57,338 nucleotides of DNA from Ignavibacteriota bacterium (GCA_013112585.1 JABFGH010000031.1:1-57338), one strand, 5' to 3'. Shown: positions 44,585-54,300, counted from the first letter of the stretch. The notes: generated by a model from the letters alone, not told the origin. Translations and numbers: made by a program.

Positions 44585-46729
44585 CTATGCTATTGCACTT
44601 TCTTTACCGGAATCACGTACAAATAAACATGAAGAATTGCAGAGTTCAGGAACTTCACGCATAAACTTTAACGGTGGATTATCGGCAAGACCAAAAATAT
44701 TTATATCTGCACGCGGTGCTTTTTGTAATGCTTCAGTAAATGTACCAACAATTACATTAAACTCAGTCATTGCCGGCAGCCGGGTAAGTTCACTAAGTTT
44801 ATCTAAAAATTTATAATTTCTGCCAACATCGTTTTTGTTATCGGCAACTGTAACTAAATTAATTTTACCGCCCCAGTTTAACTGAAGCTGCAATGTAACC
44901 AATACTGCCAAGTGCCAATTAGGACTCTTATCGCGCAGCCATAAGTTTATATCTTTCTGAAGCCCGAATCCGGTGCGCAGATGCTGCCTTAAAATTATTA
45001 CACCAAGTTCATGCTTCATTGAAATGTTTACCAGGTTAGTAAGTGTTTCATCTTTTTGAACATTGCTGCCGAGAGTAAGAAACAAAATGTTGGGTGTGAA
45101 TGTACCTCCTTTTAAAATTTGAATTACGAGCTTCGCACCGTGTAAAAATTCCCTATCCTCAATCACCGCAGAGTTCACAAGCAGTTTATCTTCTTTCAAT
45201 GGATATAAAAGTTTTTCGAGGTCATCCTTTGCTTCTTGTACATTTTCATCACGCACGGTAAATGCAAACAAACTGCCGGAAGGAAATGCAATATTCCGAA
45301 TGAATAATAACGAGTTTGCCCAAACCTTAGCGTTTTCTATCGGCAATAAAATATCCGGTTTCCAGGCAATTTTATGTTTAGGAAAATTTGCCGCAATTCT
45401 TGATGCCTGTTCAGCCAAAGCTAAAAATATTCCGCCTCTAAGGTCACCCCAATTTGCGTTAAGTCCTTTTCGCGTAAGCCAAATGTATAAACCAATTATA
45501 GTTACTATACCAATAATGCTGAAAAAAGGATCAATTAAAAACATAACGAACAAACAGCCCAGCGCCCCGATTAAAGGTACAAAGCGCGGAACTTTAAACG
45601 TGGGTCTAAAACTAATAACTTTCATACTTTGCTGAATAAATACTACTAAATTCAGCATTCCATAGGTGATTAAAAAAAAGAGAGTAATGAGTGAAGCGAG
45701 TGCATTTAAATTACCGAGTAATAAAGAAATTAAAATTATTATACCGGTAAAAAATATTGCATTACGGGGTTCGCTGCCGGAAACTTTTTTTGCAAAAAAC
45801 TTTGAGCATGGTACGGAATTATTTTGAGCAAGTGCTTGTAAAATTCTTGGCGCACCTACAATACTGCCCAGTGCAGATGAGAAGGTTGCAGCAAGTATAC
45901 CAATTAATACCAATGGACCAATTAAAGCCTTATCCATCATTACCATTTGATTATTTCTTAATTCTTCGGGAGTTATAAAGTGTGAAGCAGCATAAGCCAT
46001 TACAATATAAATTACAAAAGTAACCCCAATAGAACTTAACGTGCCCAGCGGAATTGCTTTACGCGGTTCTTTTAACTCACCCGATAAATTTGCGCCTGCC
46101 ATTATTCCGGTAGCAGCCGGAAAGAAAACGGCAAACACTGTCCAGAAACCTGCATCCTCAAACTTTCCGATCAGCTGTGTGGTTTTAACCGGTTCGGCTG
46201 GCGAAAATAAAAATGAGAGAATTGATACTCCGATTATAGCCAAAATTAAATATTGAGTTCTGATTGCTATTAGAGTACTGAAATATGATAATGCCATTAA
46301 TGCCATCCACGCAATGCTGCCGACAATTAATGGATTTTGATCGGGGAAAATTATTGACCAGCCTTCAGTAAAACCAATAATGTATAGTGCGGCTGATAAT
46401 GTTTGAGAAATATATAACGGAATGCCAATGCTGCCGCCGGCTTCGAGTCCAAGTGATTTTGAAATAATTGAATACGCACCGCCGGCACCAATTTTAATGT
46501 TTGTAGTGATTGAGGACATTGATAGACCGGTACAGAGAGTAATACTTTTTGCAAGTACAATAATTGCAATTGCTCCAAGCAGACCGGCATTACCAACAAC
46601 CCAGCCCAGCCTCAAATACATTATTACGCCGAGTATGGTTAGTACATCGGGAGTAAACACACCGCCGAAAGTACCAAACTTGGAAGGCTTTGAATCCAGC
46701 TTAAATTTTGATAGGATATTATTAATCAT
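44585..46729 (-). CDS. Cation-chloride cotransporter (SLC12-like) / APC-superfamily permease
   Basis: This 714-residue membrane protein begins with the cotransporter signature GTFGGVFTPDVLTILGVIMYLRLGWVVGN and has about 12 hydrophobic segments to residue 430, including GIMAGANLSGELKEPRKAIP. A cytoplasmic C-terminal domain of about 280 residues follows. Bacterial homologues of Na-K-Cl cotransporters have this layout; some transport amino acids or K+. ATG 46729 is used rather than the in-frame TTG at 46732. It lies 200 bp upstream of gdhA on the same strand; the gap has no terminator, so read-through is possible. Confidence 0.88.
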   Translation of the reverse strand: MINNILSKFKLDSKPSKFGTFGGVFTPDVLTILGVIMYLRLGWVVGNAGLLGAIAIIVLAKSITLCTGLSMSSITTNIKIGAGGAYSIISKSLGLEAGGSIGIPLYISQTLSAALYIIGFTEGWSIIFPDQNPLIVGSIAWMALMALSYFSTLIAIRTQYLILAIIGVSILSFLFSPAEPVKTTQLIGKFEDAGFWTVFAVFFPAATGIMAGANLSGELKEPRKAIPLGTLSSIGVTFVIYIVMAYAASHFITPEELRNNQMVMMDKALIGPLVLIGILAATFSSALGSIVGAPRILQALAQNNSVPCSKFFAKKVSGSEPRNAIFFTGIIILISLLLGNLNALASLITLFFLITYGMLNLVVFIQQSMKVISFRPTFKVPRFVPLIGALGCLFVMFLIDPFFSIIGIVTIIGLYIWLTRKGLNANWGDLRGGIFLALAEQASRIAANFPKHKIAWKPDILLPIENAKVWANSLLFIRNIAFPSGSLFAFTVRDENVQEAKDDLEKLLYPLKEDKLLVNSAVIEDREFLHGAKLVIQILKGGTFTPNILFLTLGSNVQKDETLTNLVNISMKHELGVIILRQHLRTGFGLQKDINLWLRDKSPNWHLAVLVTLQLQLNWGGKINLVTVADNKNDVGRNYKFLDKLSELTRLPAMTEFNVIVGTFTEALQKAPRADINIFGLADNPPLKFMREVPELCNSSCLFVRDSGKESAIA

Positions 46730-46821
46730 CAACCATAAAAGAGTTATAAAATGATGTTAATAATTACATAAAAAATCAAATCAAATCAAAATGGAAATTC
46801 TTAAAAAGATCTCGACCAATT

Positions 46822-48945
46822 TTATTTTAAAAGAATCATTTTTTTAGTATCAATAAATCCACCTGCTTGAATTCTATAAATATACATTCCCGATGATAGC
46901 ATTGATGCATCAAAGTCTACACTATAATTACCCGGCGATTTTTGCTCATCAATTAAGAGGGCGATTTCATTTCCGAGTATATCATAAATTGTAAGTTTAA
47001 CATGAGATAATCCTACTTCGCTCAATGCGACAGAAGATGGGATTGCATAATTTATTTTTGTTGTTGGGTTAAACGGGTTTGGATGATTTTGAAATAATCT
47101 AAATTTCTGCGGTGTTAGAACGACTTCTGTAATATTTGAGTACTCAAATGAGCCGTCAAAGTCTAACTGTTTAAGTCTATAAAATATTTTGTGCCCTATT
47201 AAATTCTCATCGCTAAATTTATAATTCTTTGGATTTGTGCTATTTCCTTCTCCTTTAACAAATCCTATTTTCTCCCATCCTAAATTCTTTCTCTCAATCT
47301 CAAAACCGAGGTTATTTAGTTCCGATGCAGTTTCCCATTCTAAATGAACTGAATTTTTTATTAAAGATGCGGTAAAGGAAACCAGTTCAACCGGCACAAT
47401 TCCGTCCTCGATCTCGAAGCTGCTTTCTTCAGCAAATTCAGAGCCTGCAAAATTATTATCAATTGCCTGAACGCTCCAATAGTATAAGCCGGGAGATAAT
47501 TTTTTAATTGTCCATGAATTATTCAGATTAGTATTTCCGATCTTAACAATTTTCCTAAAGCCTGTATTTCTATCAGACATTGGTGAAACTATGTCTACCG
47601 CACCGGGTTGAGAACCGATTGCGAGGTTATAACTTAATCCGTCTTGAGGAGTTTCAGCATCCGTACTTTTTCCCCATGATAAAGTGACAGCAGATGAGGA
47701 AACGTTCGCGGTTAAATTTGTTGGCACTGAAGGAAGAGTATTTGGCAAAACAGAATTGTTCCTGTAAATTTTTGTAAAACGATTATTGAAGTCATCTTCA
47801 CCAATTAGCAGTAAATCAAGATCACCATCATTATCATAATCAGCCCAGTCCCCGGAACTTTCGTCAACGGGAGTTATATAATAAAGTGAATAGTCTTCTT
47901 GAAATGTATTGTTTTGATTTTTGTAAAATTTTGAAATTCCATTCGTAGCAAGCCCTGTTAAGAAAATATCAAGATCCCCGTCATTATCGTAATCAACCCA
48001 TGTAGCAGACCCACTTGTAATCCCAATTAATATATTTGTAGTCAATTCGGTAAATGTATTGTTTCCATTGTTTGTATAAATTCTAGAAGAAGGATTTCCA
48101 AAAGTATCATTTCCTGATAGAAGGAAGTCAAGATCGCCGTCACAATCGTAGTCACCAAGTGCAGCGGATGAAAATGTAAAACCCATCAGTGAAATTGAAA
48201 CCTGTTCAGTAAAAACATCATCACCGTCATTTCTAAAAACCTTAGAAATACCAACTTGAGCTTCATCATTATTTCCGCCTGATATAATAACATCAAGATC
48301 ACCATCATTGTCATAATCACCCCAGTTGACTGAACAATGCTTAACTTGAGTAATATCAATATTTAATAATTCATTGAAACCATCTGCTTTGTCATTTCGA
48401 TATATTTTAGTTATTCTTGTAGCACTGTCACCTGATCCGCCTAAAAGTATATCAAGATCACCATCATTATCATAATCACCCCAATCAACGGAACTAGACC
48501 CAACATTTTCCAAAACAAATTCTGTCATTTCAGTAAAAGTATCATTGCCCTCGTTAGAATAAATTTTTGTAATTTTATCTGTTCCCCTTGTACCCGTCAA
48601 TAATATATCGAGGTCATTATCATTATCATAATCACCCCACTCAACACAGCCGCCTTGCACACCATATAAAAGGATATTATCCATTTCAGTGAATATGTTT
48701 TCCCCATCATTTCTATAAATTTTTGTAATTGGCTGAGCAGCTTGACCGGTAAATACGATATCTAAATCGCCGTCATTATCATAATCTCCCCAGGCGGCTG
48801 AACTGGAATAGACACCTGTCATCTGGGTTTGCATTACTTCGCTAAATAGAGGCGGGTTTTGTGCATGTGTTAAATTATGAATTGAGAAAAGGAATAAAAT
48901 AATTATTAAGAAAAATAAATTGAAAACCTTGCCTTCTCTAAACAT
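46822..48945 (-). CDS. FG-GAP/VCBS seven-bladed propeller protein with T9SS sorting domain
   Basis: The product of 707 residues has a signal peptide (ending LTHAQ) and seven repeats of the form W-G-D-Y-D-N-D-G-D-L-D with spacing of about 50 residues (about 45-400). Each has the DxDxDGxxD calcium loop, so a seven-bladed propeller is likely. A FnIII-like module follows (about 405-510), then a second beta module, then a T9SS type A domain (last 90 residues, NHPNPFNPTTKINY). No catalytic site is visible; adhesion or binding is a reasonable role. ATG 48945 is preferred over TTG 48957 because TTGGAG lies 8 bp before it. Confidence 0.87.
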   Translation of the reverse strand: MFREGKVFNLFFLIIILFLFSIHNLTHAQNPPLFSEVMQTQMTGVYSSSAAWGDYDNDGDLDIVFTGQAAQPITKIYRNDGENIFTEMDNILLYGVQGGCVEWGDYDNDNDLDILLTGTRGTDKITKIYSNEGNDTFTEMTEFVLENVGSSSVDWGDYDNDGDLDILLGGSGDSATRITKIYRNDKADGFNELLNIDITQVKHCSVNWGDYDNDGDLDVIISGGNNDEAQVGISKVFRNDGDDVFTEQVSISLMGFTFSSAALGDYDCDGDLDFLLSGNDTFGNPSSRIYTNNGNNTFTELTTNILIGITSGSATWVDYDNDGDLDIFLTGLATNGISKFYKNQNNTFQEDYSLYYITPVDESSGDWADYDNDGDLDLLLIGEDDFNNRFTKIYRNNSVLPNTLPSVPTNLTANVSSSAVTLSWGKSTDAETPQDGLSYNLAIGSQPGAVDIVSPMSDRNTGFRKIVKIGNTNLNNSWTIKKLSPGLYYWSVQAIDNNFAGSEFAEESSFEIEDGIVPVELVSFTASLIKNSVHLEWETASELNNLGFEIERKNLGWEKIGFVKGEGNSTNPKNYKFSDENLIGHKIFYRLKQLDFDGSFEYSNITEVVLTPQKFRLFQNHPNPFNPTTKINYAIPSSVALSEVGLSHVKLTIYDILGNEIALLIDEQKSPGNYSVDFDASMLSSGMYIYRIQAGGFIDTKKMILLK

Positions 48946-48957
48946 GATTAACTCCAA

Positions 48958-49354
48958 TTTTATTTCTAATCGATTTATTTAAAATTTATATAAAAGCCAA
49001 TATCTCTAAACGAAGGAATCAGTTGTTAAACTGATTTTAATATACTATCAGTATATCTTTAAAGCAATATTAGTTATATGTGCAAAGAATATGCCATGGT
49101 TAGTTACATTTTTGTTCCAATATCGCAAAAGGTATCCAGCCCCCTCATCTCAAATTGAGAAATGGGAGAAAATAAATACAGATGTAAATTTTGATCATAT
49201 ATAATAATTTTCTTTGCAGATACAATTTTCAAAACCCCTCACGTCTTTTAACATCAACAGTATTAACTTTTATATTCTTAATATTTAATTTTATATTTGT
49301 AATAAGTCTATCATATTCAATTAATTATTTGTAAACAAAACTTATCCGGTTAAC
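48958..49354. other. 397-bp divergent intergenic region with dyads
   Basis: No gene. Two adjacent perfect dyads lie at 49018-49035 (ATCAGTT-4-AACTGAT) and 49040-49056 (ATATACT-3-AGTATAT); the half-site ATCAGT recurs in the second. A short palindrome TCTCAAATTGAGA is at 49148-49160. TATATTTG at 49292-49299 matches the -7 consensus for the gene at 49355 but has no clear -33 partner. Confidence 0.5.
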
Positions 49355-52300
49355 ATGAAAAATTTTATAATCCTCTTCTCATTATTATCCTTCTTAACTT
49401 CTTTTAGTTACGCACAAGAAAAAGAAAACGCAAAATCGCCACTATCTTCTTCTACCTTTTCGGGATTAAAATTCCGAAGTATCGGTCCAGCATTTGCTTC
49501 AGGAAGAATTTCAGATTTTGCTGTAAATCCAGATAACATTAACGAATACTATGCTGCTGTTGCTTCCGGCGGGGTTTGGAAAACCACTAACGCCGGTACA
49601 ACGTGGGAGCCGATTTTTGATGATCAAGGATCGTACTCAATTGGCTGTATAACAATGGACCCGAACAACCCGCATGTTTTATGGGTTGGAAGCGGTGAAA
49701 ATAATAGTCAGCGGAGTGTTGGTTATGGTGATGGTATTTATCGATCAAGTGACGGCGGAAAGAATTGGGAAAATGTTGGTCTAAAAAATTCTGAGCATAT
49801 AGCAAAAATTATTGTTGATCCCCGAGATTCAAAAGTTATATACGCAGCTTCTCAAGGTCCGCTTTGGTCTGCGGGCGGTGAACGTGGATTGTATAAATCA
49901 ACAGACTGGGGAACTACCTGGAAACAAGTATTAAAAATAAGTGAACACACCGGAGTTACAGATATCGTAATTGATCCCCGCGATCCTGACGTTATCTATG
50001 CGGCATCATATCAAAGAAGAAGGCATGTATTTACATTAATAAACGGCGGACCCGAATCTGCAATTTATAAATCAACTGACGGCGGTGAGAATTGGAACAA
50101 ATTAAAATCCGGTTTGCCAAGTGTGGACTTAGGCAGAATTGGTCTGGCAATTTCACCGGTAAATCCCGATTACCTTTACGCAATTGTTGAAGCGGCAAAT
50201 GACAAGGGCGGATTTTTTAGATCAACAAATAGAGGAGCTACTTGGGAAAAGCGAAACAGCATGATAGCGCGAAGCCCGCAATACTACATGGAAATATATT
50301 GCGATCCGGTAAATGTCGATAAAGTTTATTCCTTAGATACATGGACGAAAATAACGAAAGACGGAGGAAAAACATTTACACGATTAGGCAACAAACACCG
50401 TCATGTTGATGATCATGCAATTTGGATAAACCCGAAAAATAATAATCATATATTGATTGGCGGTGACGGCGGAATTTACGAAACATTTGATGGCGCAAAG
50501 AATTGGCATTTCAAAAACAACTTGCCCGTAACACAATATTACAAAGTGGCAACGGATAACAGTGAGCCATTTTATTACGTTTACGGCGGAACACAAGATA
50601 ACAATACTCACGGCGGACCTTCACGAACAATTAACGCAAACGGAATTATGAACTCCGATTGGTTTGTTACTTTAGGCGGAGACGGATTTGAAACTCAGAT
50701 AGATCCGCTTGATCCTAATACGGTATATTCTCAATACCAGTACGGCGGATTGGTACGTTATGATAGAAAAAGCGGAGAAAGAATTTCAATAGTTCCTGTT
50801 GAAGGGAAAGGCGAAGAAGCATACAGATTTAATTGGGACTCCCCTCTTTTAATTAGTCCGCATAAAAATACGCGCTTATATTTTTGTGCAAACAAAGTTT
50901 TTAAAAGTGAAGATAGAGGAAACAGTTGGGAAATTATCAGCGGCGATTTAACGAGACAGCTTGACAGAAATAAAATTCCCGTAATGGGAAAATTTTGGAG
51001 CGTTGACGCGGTTTCAAAAAATGCTTCAACCTCGCAGTACGGTAACATTGTTGCATTTTCGGAATCCCCGGTAAAAGAAGGGCTGCTTTATGCCGGAACC
51101 GATGACGGTTTAATTCAAGTTAGTAAAGATGGCGGAACAAGCTGGACTAAATATGAATCATTCCCCGATGTGCCGGAGACTACTTATGTTAACATGCTGT
51201 TCGCATCTCAGTTTGTTGAGAATACTGTTTACGCAGTTTTCAATAACCATAAACGCGGTGACTTTAAACCTTATATTTTGAAAAGTGAAGATGCCGGCAA
51301 TTCGTGGAAATCAATTTCATCTAACCTGCCGGAAAGGGGCTCTGTGTATGCAATTGCCGAGGATCATATAAATCCTAAATTGTTATTTGCTGGGACTGAG
51401 TTCGGAGTTTTCTTTACTATCGATGCTGGAAAGAAATGGATACAGTTAAAAGGGGGGCTCCCGACTATTGCGGTAAGAGATATTGAAATTCAGAAAAGAG
51501 AAAATGATTTAGTACTCGCAACCTTCGGGCGGGGCTTTTATATACTTGATGATTATTCAAGTTTAAGAAATGTTTCCGAAAAGGAGTTTGATGCACAAGC
51601 AATTATTTTCCCTGTTAAGGATGCACTTATGTACATTGAGGCAAAGCCAATGGGAGGAAGTGGAAAAGCAAGCCGCGGCGAGTCATTTTATACTGCACCT
51701 AATCCTGAATTTGGAGCAACGTTCACTTACTATTTAAAGAACTCCATCAAAACGAAAGCTGACTTACGAAGACAGAAGGAGAAAGAATTAATAAAAAAAG
51801 AAAAACCGGTAACTTTTCCATCATACCAAAAACTGGACGAAGAGTTTAATGAAGAAGACCCTTATCTGTTATTTACTATTACTGATGATGCCGGTGAAGT
51901 AGTGCGAAGGTTAAGAGCTAATGCATCTAAAGGAGTAAATAGAATAACTTGGGATTTAAGATATCACACATCAAATCCGCCGGCAAAAGGAATTGATAAA
52001 TTTGATAATAAAGGAAGCGGAATGCCGACACTGCCGGGCAATTATTCGGTAAGTATGGCTAAAGTTGTTAATGGTAAAGTAACACAACTAACTGAGCCTG
52101 TTGAGTTTAGGACTGTTCTACTTAATAATTCAAAAATTCCCGACGCAGACAGAAGATCACTTTATAAATTTCATAAACAATTAGCCTCACTAAACAGAGC
52201 AGTAAAAGGCGCACAAAAATTTATTGATGAACTAGAGGATAGAGTTTCAAAAATAAGATTAGCATTAAAAAGAACACCGGAGGCAGATGAACAAATGTTT

Positions 52301-52624
52301 GCCGATGCACAAAAGATTAAAATCAAATTAAATGAAATTGATAGACAGTTAAGCGGGGATAAAACTTTAAGCAAATTAAAAGTTACTGCGCCCCCCTCAA
52401 TTGGCGGAAGAATCAGCGATATCACCTGGGGATTATGGAACACTTCTTCAGCCCCTACTCAAACTCAAATTGAATCTTATAAAATTACCGCTGAAGAGTT
52501 TAAGCCTTTACTAAATGATCTTAAAATTATTGTTGAGAATGACCTGAAAAATCTTGAATCGAAAATGGAATCAATCGGAGCACCATGGACGCCGGGAAGA
52601 ATTCCTGCATGGGATGAAAATTAA
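49355..52624 (+). CDS. Secreted sortilin/VPS10-like beta-propeller protein
   Basis: This 1089-residue protein has a signal peptide (1-20, ending SYAQ) and many Asp-box repeats (SSDGGKNW, STDWGTTW, STDGGENW, SKDGGTSW, SEDAGNSW) spread over residues about 30-730, the pattern of VPS10/BNR propellers often annotated as glycosyl hydrolases. It probably forms two propellers. The C-terminal 350 residues include a beta domain (VVRRLRANASKGVNRITWDLRY) and a helical tail (about 930-1010). No T9SS domain is present, unlike its neighbours, so it may stay periplasmic. No glycosidase catalytic motif is obvious. It lies 21 bp before a small gene on the same strand. Confidence 0.83.
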   Translation: MKNFIILFSLLSFLTSFSYAQEKENAKSPLSSSTFSGLKFRSIGPAFASGRISDFAVNPDNINEYYAAVASGGVWKTTNAGTTWEPIFDDQGSYSIGCITMDPNNPHVLWVGSGENNSQRSVGYGDGIYRSSDGGKNWENVGLKNSEHIAKIIVDPRDSKVIYAASQGPLWSAGGERGLYKSTDWGTTWKQVLKISEHTGVTDIVIDPRDPDVIYAASYQRRRHVFTLINGGPESAIYKSTDGGENWNKLKSGLPSVDLGRIGLAISPVNPDYLYAIVEAANDKGGFFRSTNRGATWEKRNSMIARSPQYYMEIYCDPVNVDKVYSLDTWTKITKDGGKTFTRLGNKHRHVDDHAIWINPKNNNHILIGGDGGIYETFDGAKNWHFKNNLPVTQYYKVATDNSEPFYYVYGGTQDNNTHGGPSRTINANGIMNSDWFVTLGGDGFETQIDPLDPNTVYSQYQYGGLVRYDRKSGERISIVPVEGKGEEAYRFNWDSPLLISPHKNTRLYFCANKVFKSEDRGNSWEIISGDLTRQLDRNKIPVMGKFWSVDAVSKNASTSQYGNIVAFSESPVKEGLLYAGTDDGLIQVSKDGGTSWTKYESFPDVPETTYVNMLFASQFVENTVYAVFNNHKRGDFKPYILKSEDAGNSWKSISSNLPERGSVYAIAEDHINPKLLFAGTEFGVFFTIDAGKKWIQLKGGLPTIAVRDIEIQKRENDLVLATFGRGFYILDDYSSLRNVSEKEFDAQAIIFPVKDALMYIEAKPMGGSGKASRGESFYTAPNPEFGATFTYYLKNSIKTKADLRRQKEKELIKKEKPVTFPSYQKLDEEFNEEDPYLLFTITDDAGEVVRRLRANASKGVNRITWDLRYHTSNPPAKGIDKFDNKGSGMPTLPGNYSVSMAKVVNGKVTQLTEPVEFRTVLLNNSKIPDADRRSLYKFHKQLASLNRAVKGAQKFIDELEDRVSKIRLALKRTPEADEQMFADAQKIKIKLNEIDRQLSGDKTLSKLKVTAPPSIGGRISDITWGLWNTSSAPTQTQIESYKITAEEFKPLLNDLKIIVENDLKNLESKMESIGAPWTPGRIPAWDEN

Positions 52625-52645
52625 TTAACAAAACGGAGCAGTAAG

Positions 52646-52909
52646 ATGAAGTATGTAGAAATTTCTATGAGTGCTAAAATTTGTTTTAAGGATGAAACAA
52701 GTGTAGAGGAAATTGAAGGAATTAAGCGCCTTGTTGTTAATGGAAATATTTATGTTCCTGAATTGGGACTAATAAAATATGATGCAGATGAGAAAAGATG
52801 GATTGCAGTTGACTTGAATAAGGAGCAATTTATAGAGCCGGGCTACCATATAATAATTAGTCATAATATAGAAGAACTTGATGAACTGCCGAATGTTATT
52901 ACTGAGTAA
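52646..52909 (+). CDS. Small conserved-looking protein of unknown function
   Basis: I do not recognise this 87-residue acidic protein. It has no signal peptide, membrane segment or Cys pair (one Cys, at 13). Predicted as mixed beta with a C-terminal helix; ISHNIEELDELPNVITE closes it. GGAG lies 9 bp before ATG 52646, and it is 21 bp after the propeller gene, so it is likely translated from the same message. Codon use looks like that of its neighbours. Confidence 0.55.
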   Translation: MKYVEISMSAKICFKDETSVEEIEGIKRLVVNGNIYVPELGLIKYDADEKRWIAVDLNKEQFIEPGYHIIISHNIEELDELPNVITE

Positions 52910-52965
52910 TTAGACTGGATGCTTGGTACTGGATAATGGTTGCTGGATTCTGGATTCTGGTTTCA

Positions 52966-53124
52966 GGATGCTGGATTCTGGAATTAGTTTTTACACTTTT
53001 TGCCGCTGGTATTTTGATATATCCCAATAAAATGTTTTGTGTTTACTCAATCACCCTACAACTAAGGTAGTTGAGTAATGCCGCTGCTTTTGCGGCATGT
53101 ATCGAAACAACCGACAAAGACCGG
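52966..53124. repeat. 160-bp intergenic element, copy 1
   Basis: Direct repeat of 53175-53334 with about 95 percent identity (a handful of substitutions and one inserted T). It holds hairpins CAACTA-3-TAGTTG (53059-53073), TACTCAA with TTGAGTA (53044-53050, 53071-53077) and TGCCGC-7-GCGGCA (53079-53097). No open frame of note. Flanking DNA repeats the word GGATTCTGG. Confidence 0.9.
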
Positions 53125-53127
53125 ATT

Positions 53128-53147
53128 CCCGCCAAAAGAACGGCGGG
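53128..53147. repeat. REP-like hairpin between the two element copies
   Basis: CCCGCC, eight bases, GGCGGG, followed by CAAGC. A related hairpin, CCTGCC-4-GGCAGG followed by CAAGC, is at 57151-57166. Neither has a T-run. Confidence 0.5.
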
Positions 53148-53174
53148 CAAGCTGGATACTAGTTGCTGGATTCT

Positions 53175-53334
53175 GGATGTTGGATTCTGGAATTAGTTTT
53201 TACACTTTTTGCCGCCGGTATTTTGATACATCCCAATAAAATGTTTTGTGTTTACTCAATCACCCTTACAACTAAGGTAGTTGAGTAGTGCCGCTGCTTT
53301 TGCGGCATATATCGAAACAACCGACAAAGACTGG
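53175..53334. repeat. 160-bp intergenic element, copy 2
   Basis: Second copy of the element at 52966-53124. All hairpin arms are unchanged; the one difference at a stem edge (A to G at the base of the third hairpin) still allows a G-T pair. Confidence 0.9.
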
Positions 53335-53463
53335 ATACTGGTTTCTGGGAACTTGTTACTTGTACGGTGACTGCTGCTATATTTCTTTTTCAATTTTTCC
53401 TTTTGCCTTTTACCTTTTCCATTTTTCCTTTTGCATTTATCTTGATTCTAACTTCTAACTTTT

Positions 53464-53505
53464 AACTCCTAACTCCTAACTCCTAACTCCTAACTCCTAA
53501 CTCCT
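53464..53505. repeat. Perfect AACTCCT heptamer array
   Basis: Six exact copies of AACTCCT in a row, preceded by degenerate copies (AACTTCT, AACTTTT) from about 53449. A pyrimidine-rich stretch of CTTTTGCC/TTTTCC words precedes it (53380-53440). It ends about 20 bp before the methyltransferase start. Confidence 0.92.
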
Positions 53506-53526
53506 TAATTGTAATTTGCCCAACGA

Positions 53527-54300
53527 ATGAATAAATTGCCAATCGAAATTTTACTTTATTTTGAACAGGAATTAATGAAAACAAAACTATACTTTATCCG
53601 AAAAACAAAAGCATTATTTGAACGATTTAAACTGCATGTATTGATAAGACCATTCGAAAGTTTTTTACTTAATCTTGTTTACCTTTCAAAACTCTCACGC
53701 TGGATAAGCAAAAATAAGTCAATTGAGTATAACGATTTTTACTGCAGCAAAGTTGATTACCCGAAGCGAACAAAAATGTATGAATGGCTTATTGCGAAAG
53801 AGGGTCTCGATAAACCAATTGACTATCTCGAATTTGGAGTAGCAGAAGGTACAGCATACAAATGGTGGGTGGAGCATAATAAAGATTCTTCAACTCGTTT
53901 TTTTGGATTTGATACTTTTACCGGACTGCCGGAAGATTTCGGCGTTCTTAAAAAAAATGATTACGATACCGGTGGTAACTTTCCCGATGTTGGAGGGGAT
54001 ACAAGATGTCAGTTCAAAGCAGGGTTATTTCAAGATTCACTGCCCGGTTTTCTCAAAGAATACAAATCTGAAAACCGAAAAGTAATTCACATGGATGCCG
54101 ATCTTTATTCATCAACAATTTTTGTACTTACACAGCTTGTACCATTTTTGAATAAAGGAGATATAATTATTTTTGATGAGTTCGGAGTTCCCATGCATGA
54201 GTTTAGGGCGTTTCAAGATTTCTTTAATTCATTTTATATGAAGTATGAACTGCTCTCTGCCACTAATAATTATCTTCAGATTGCTATTAAATTAGTGTGA
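53527..54300 (+). CDS. TylF/MycF-type SAM-dependent O-methyltransferase
   Basis: This 257-residue protein has the class I methyltransferase fold of the TylF (macrocin O-methyltransferase) family: YLEFGVAEGTAYKWW (motif I, about 99-113), FFGFDTFTGLPEDF (about 125-138), HMDADLYSSTIF (metal-binding Asp, about 189-200) and GDIIIFDEFG (about 211-220). The N-terminal 60 residues are basic and partly hydrophobic. The start may be ATG 53575 (with AGGA upstream) instead of ATG 53527. Family members methylate sugar or macrolide hydroxyls. It stands alone between two repeat-rich gaps, without glycan genes nearby. Confidence 0.85.
   Translation: MNKLPIEILLYFEQELMKTKLYFIRKTKALFERFKLHVLIRPFESFLLNLVYLSKLSRWISKNKSIEYNDFYCSKVDYPKRTKMYEWLIAKEGLDKPIDYLEFGVAEGTAYKWWVEHNKDSSTRFFGFDTFTGLPEDFGVLKKNDYDTGGNFPDVGGDTRCQFKAGLFQDSLPGFLKEYKSENRKVIHMDADLYSSTIFVLTQLVPFLNKGDIIIFDEFGVPMHEFRAFQDFFNSFYMKYELLSATNNYLQIAIKLV

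Noticed and set aside
49355-52624. Sortilin-like protein as an active glycosyl hydrolase
   Set aside because: Only Asp-box propeller repeats are visible; no sialidase Arg triad or nucleophile could be identified.
53464-53505. Possible CRISPR or origin-type iterons
   Set aside because: A 7-bp unit without spacers is a simple tandem repeat; no replication initiator is near.
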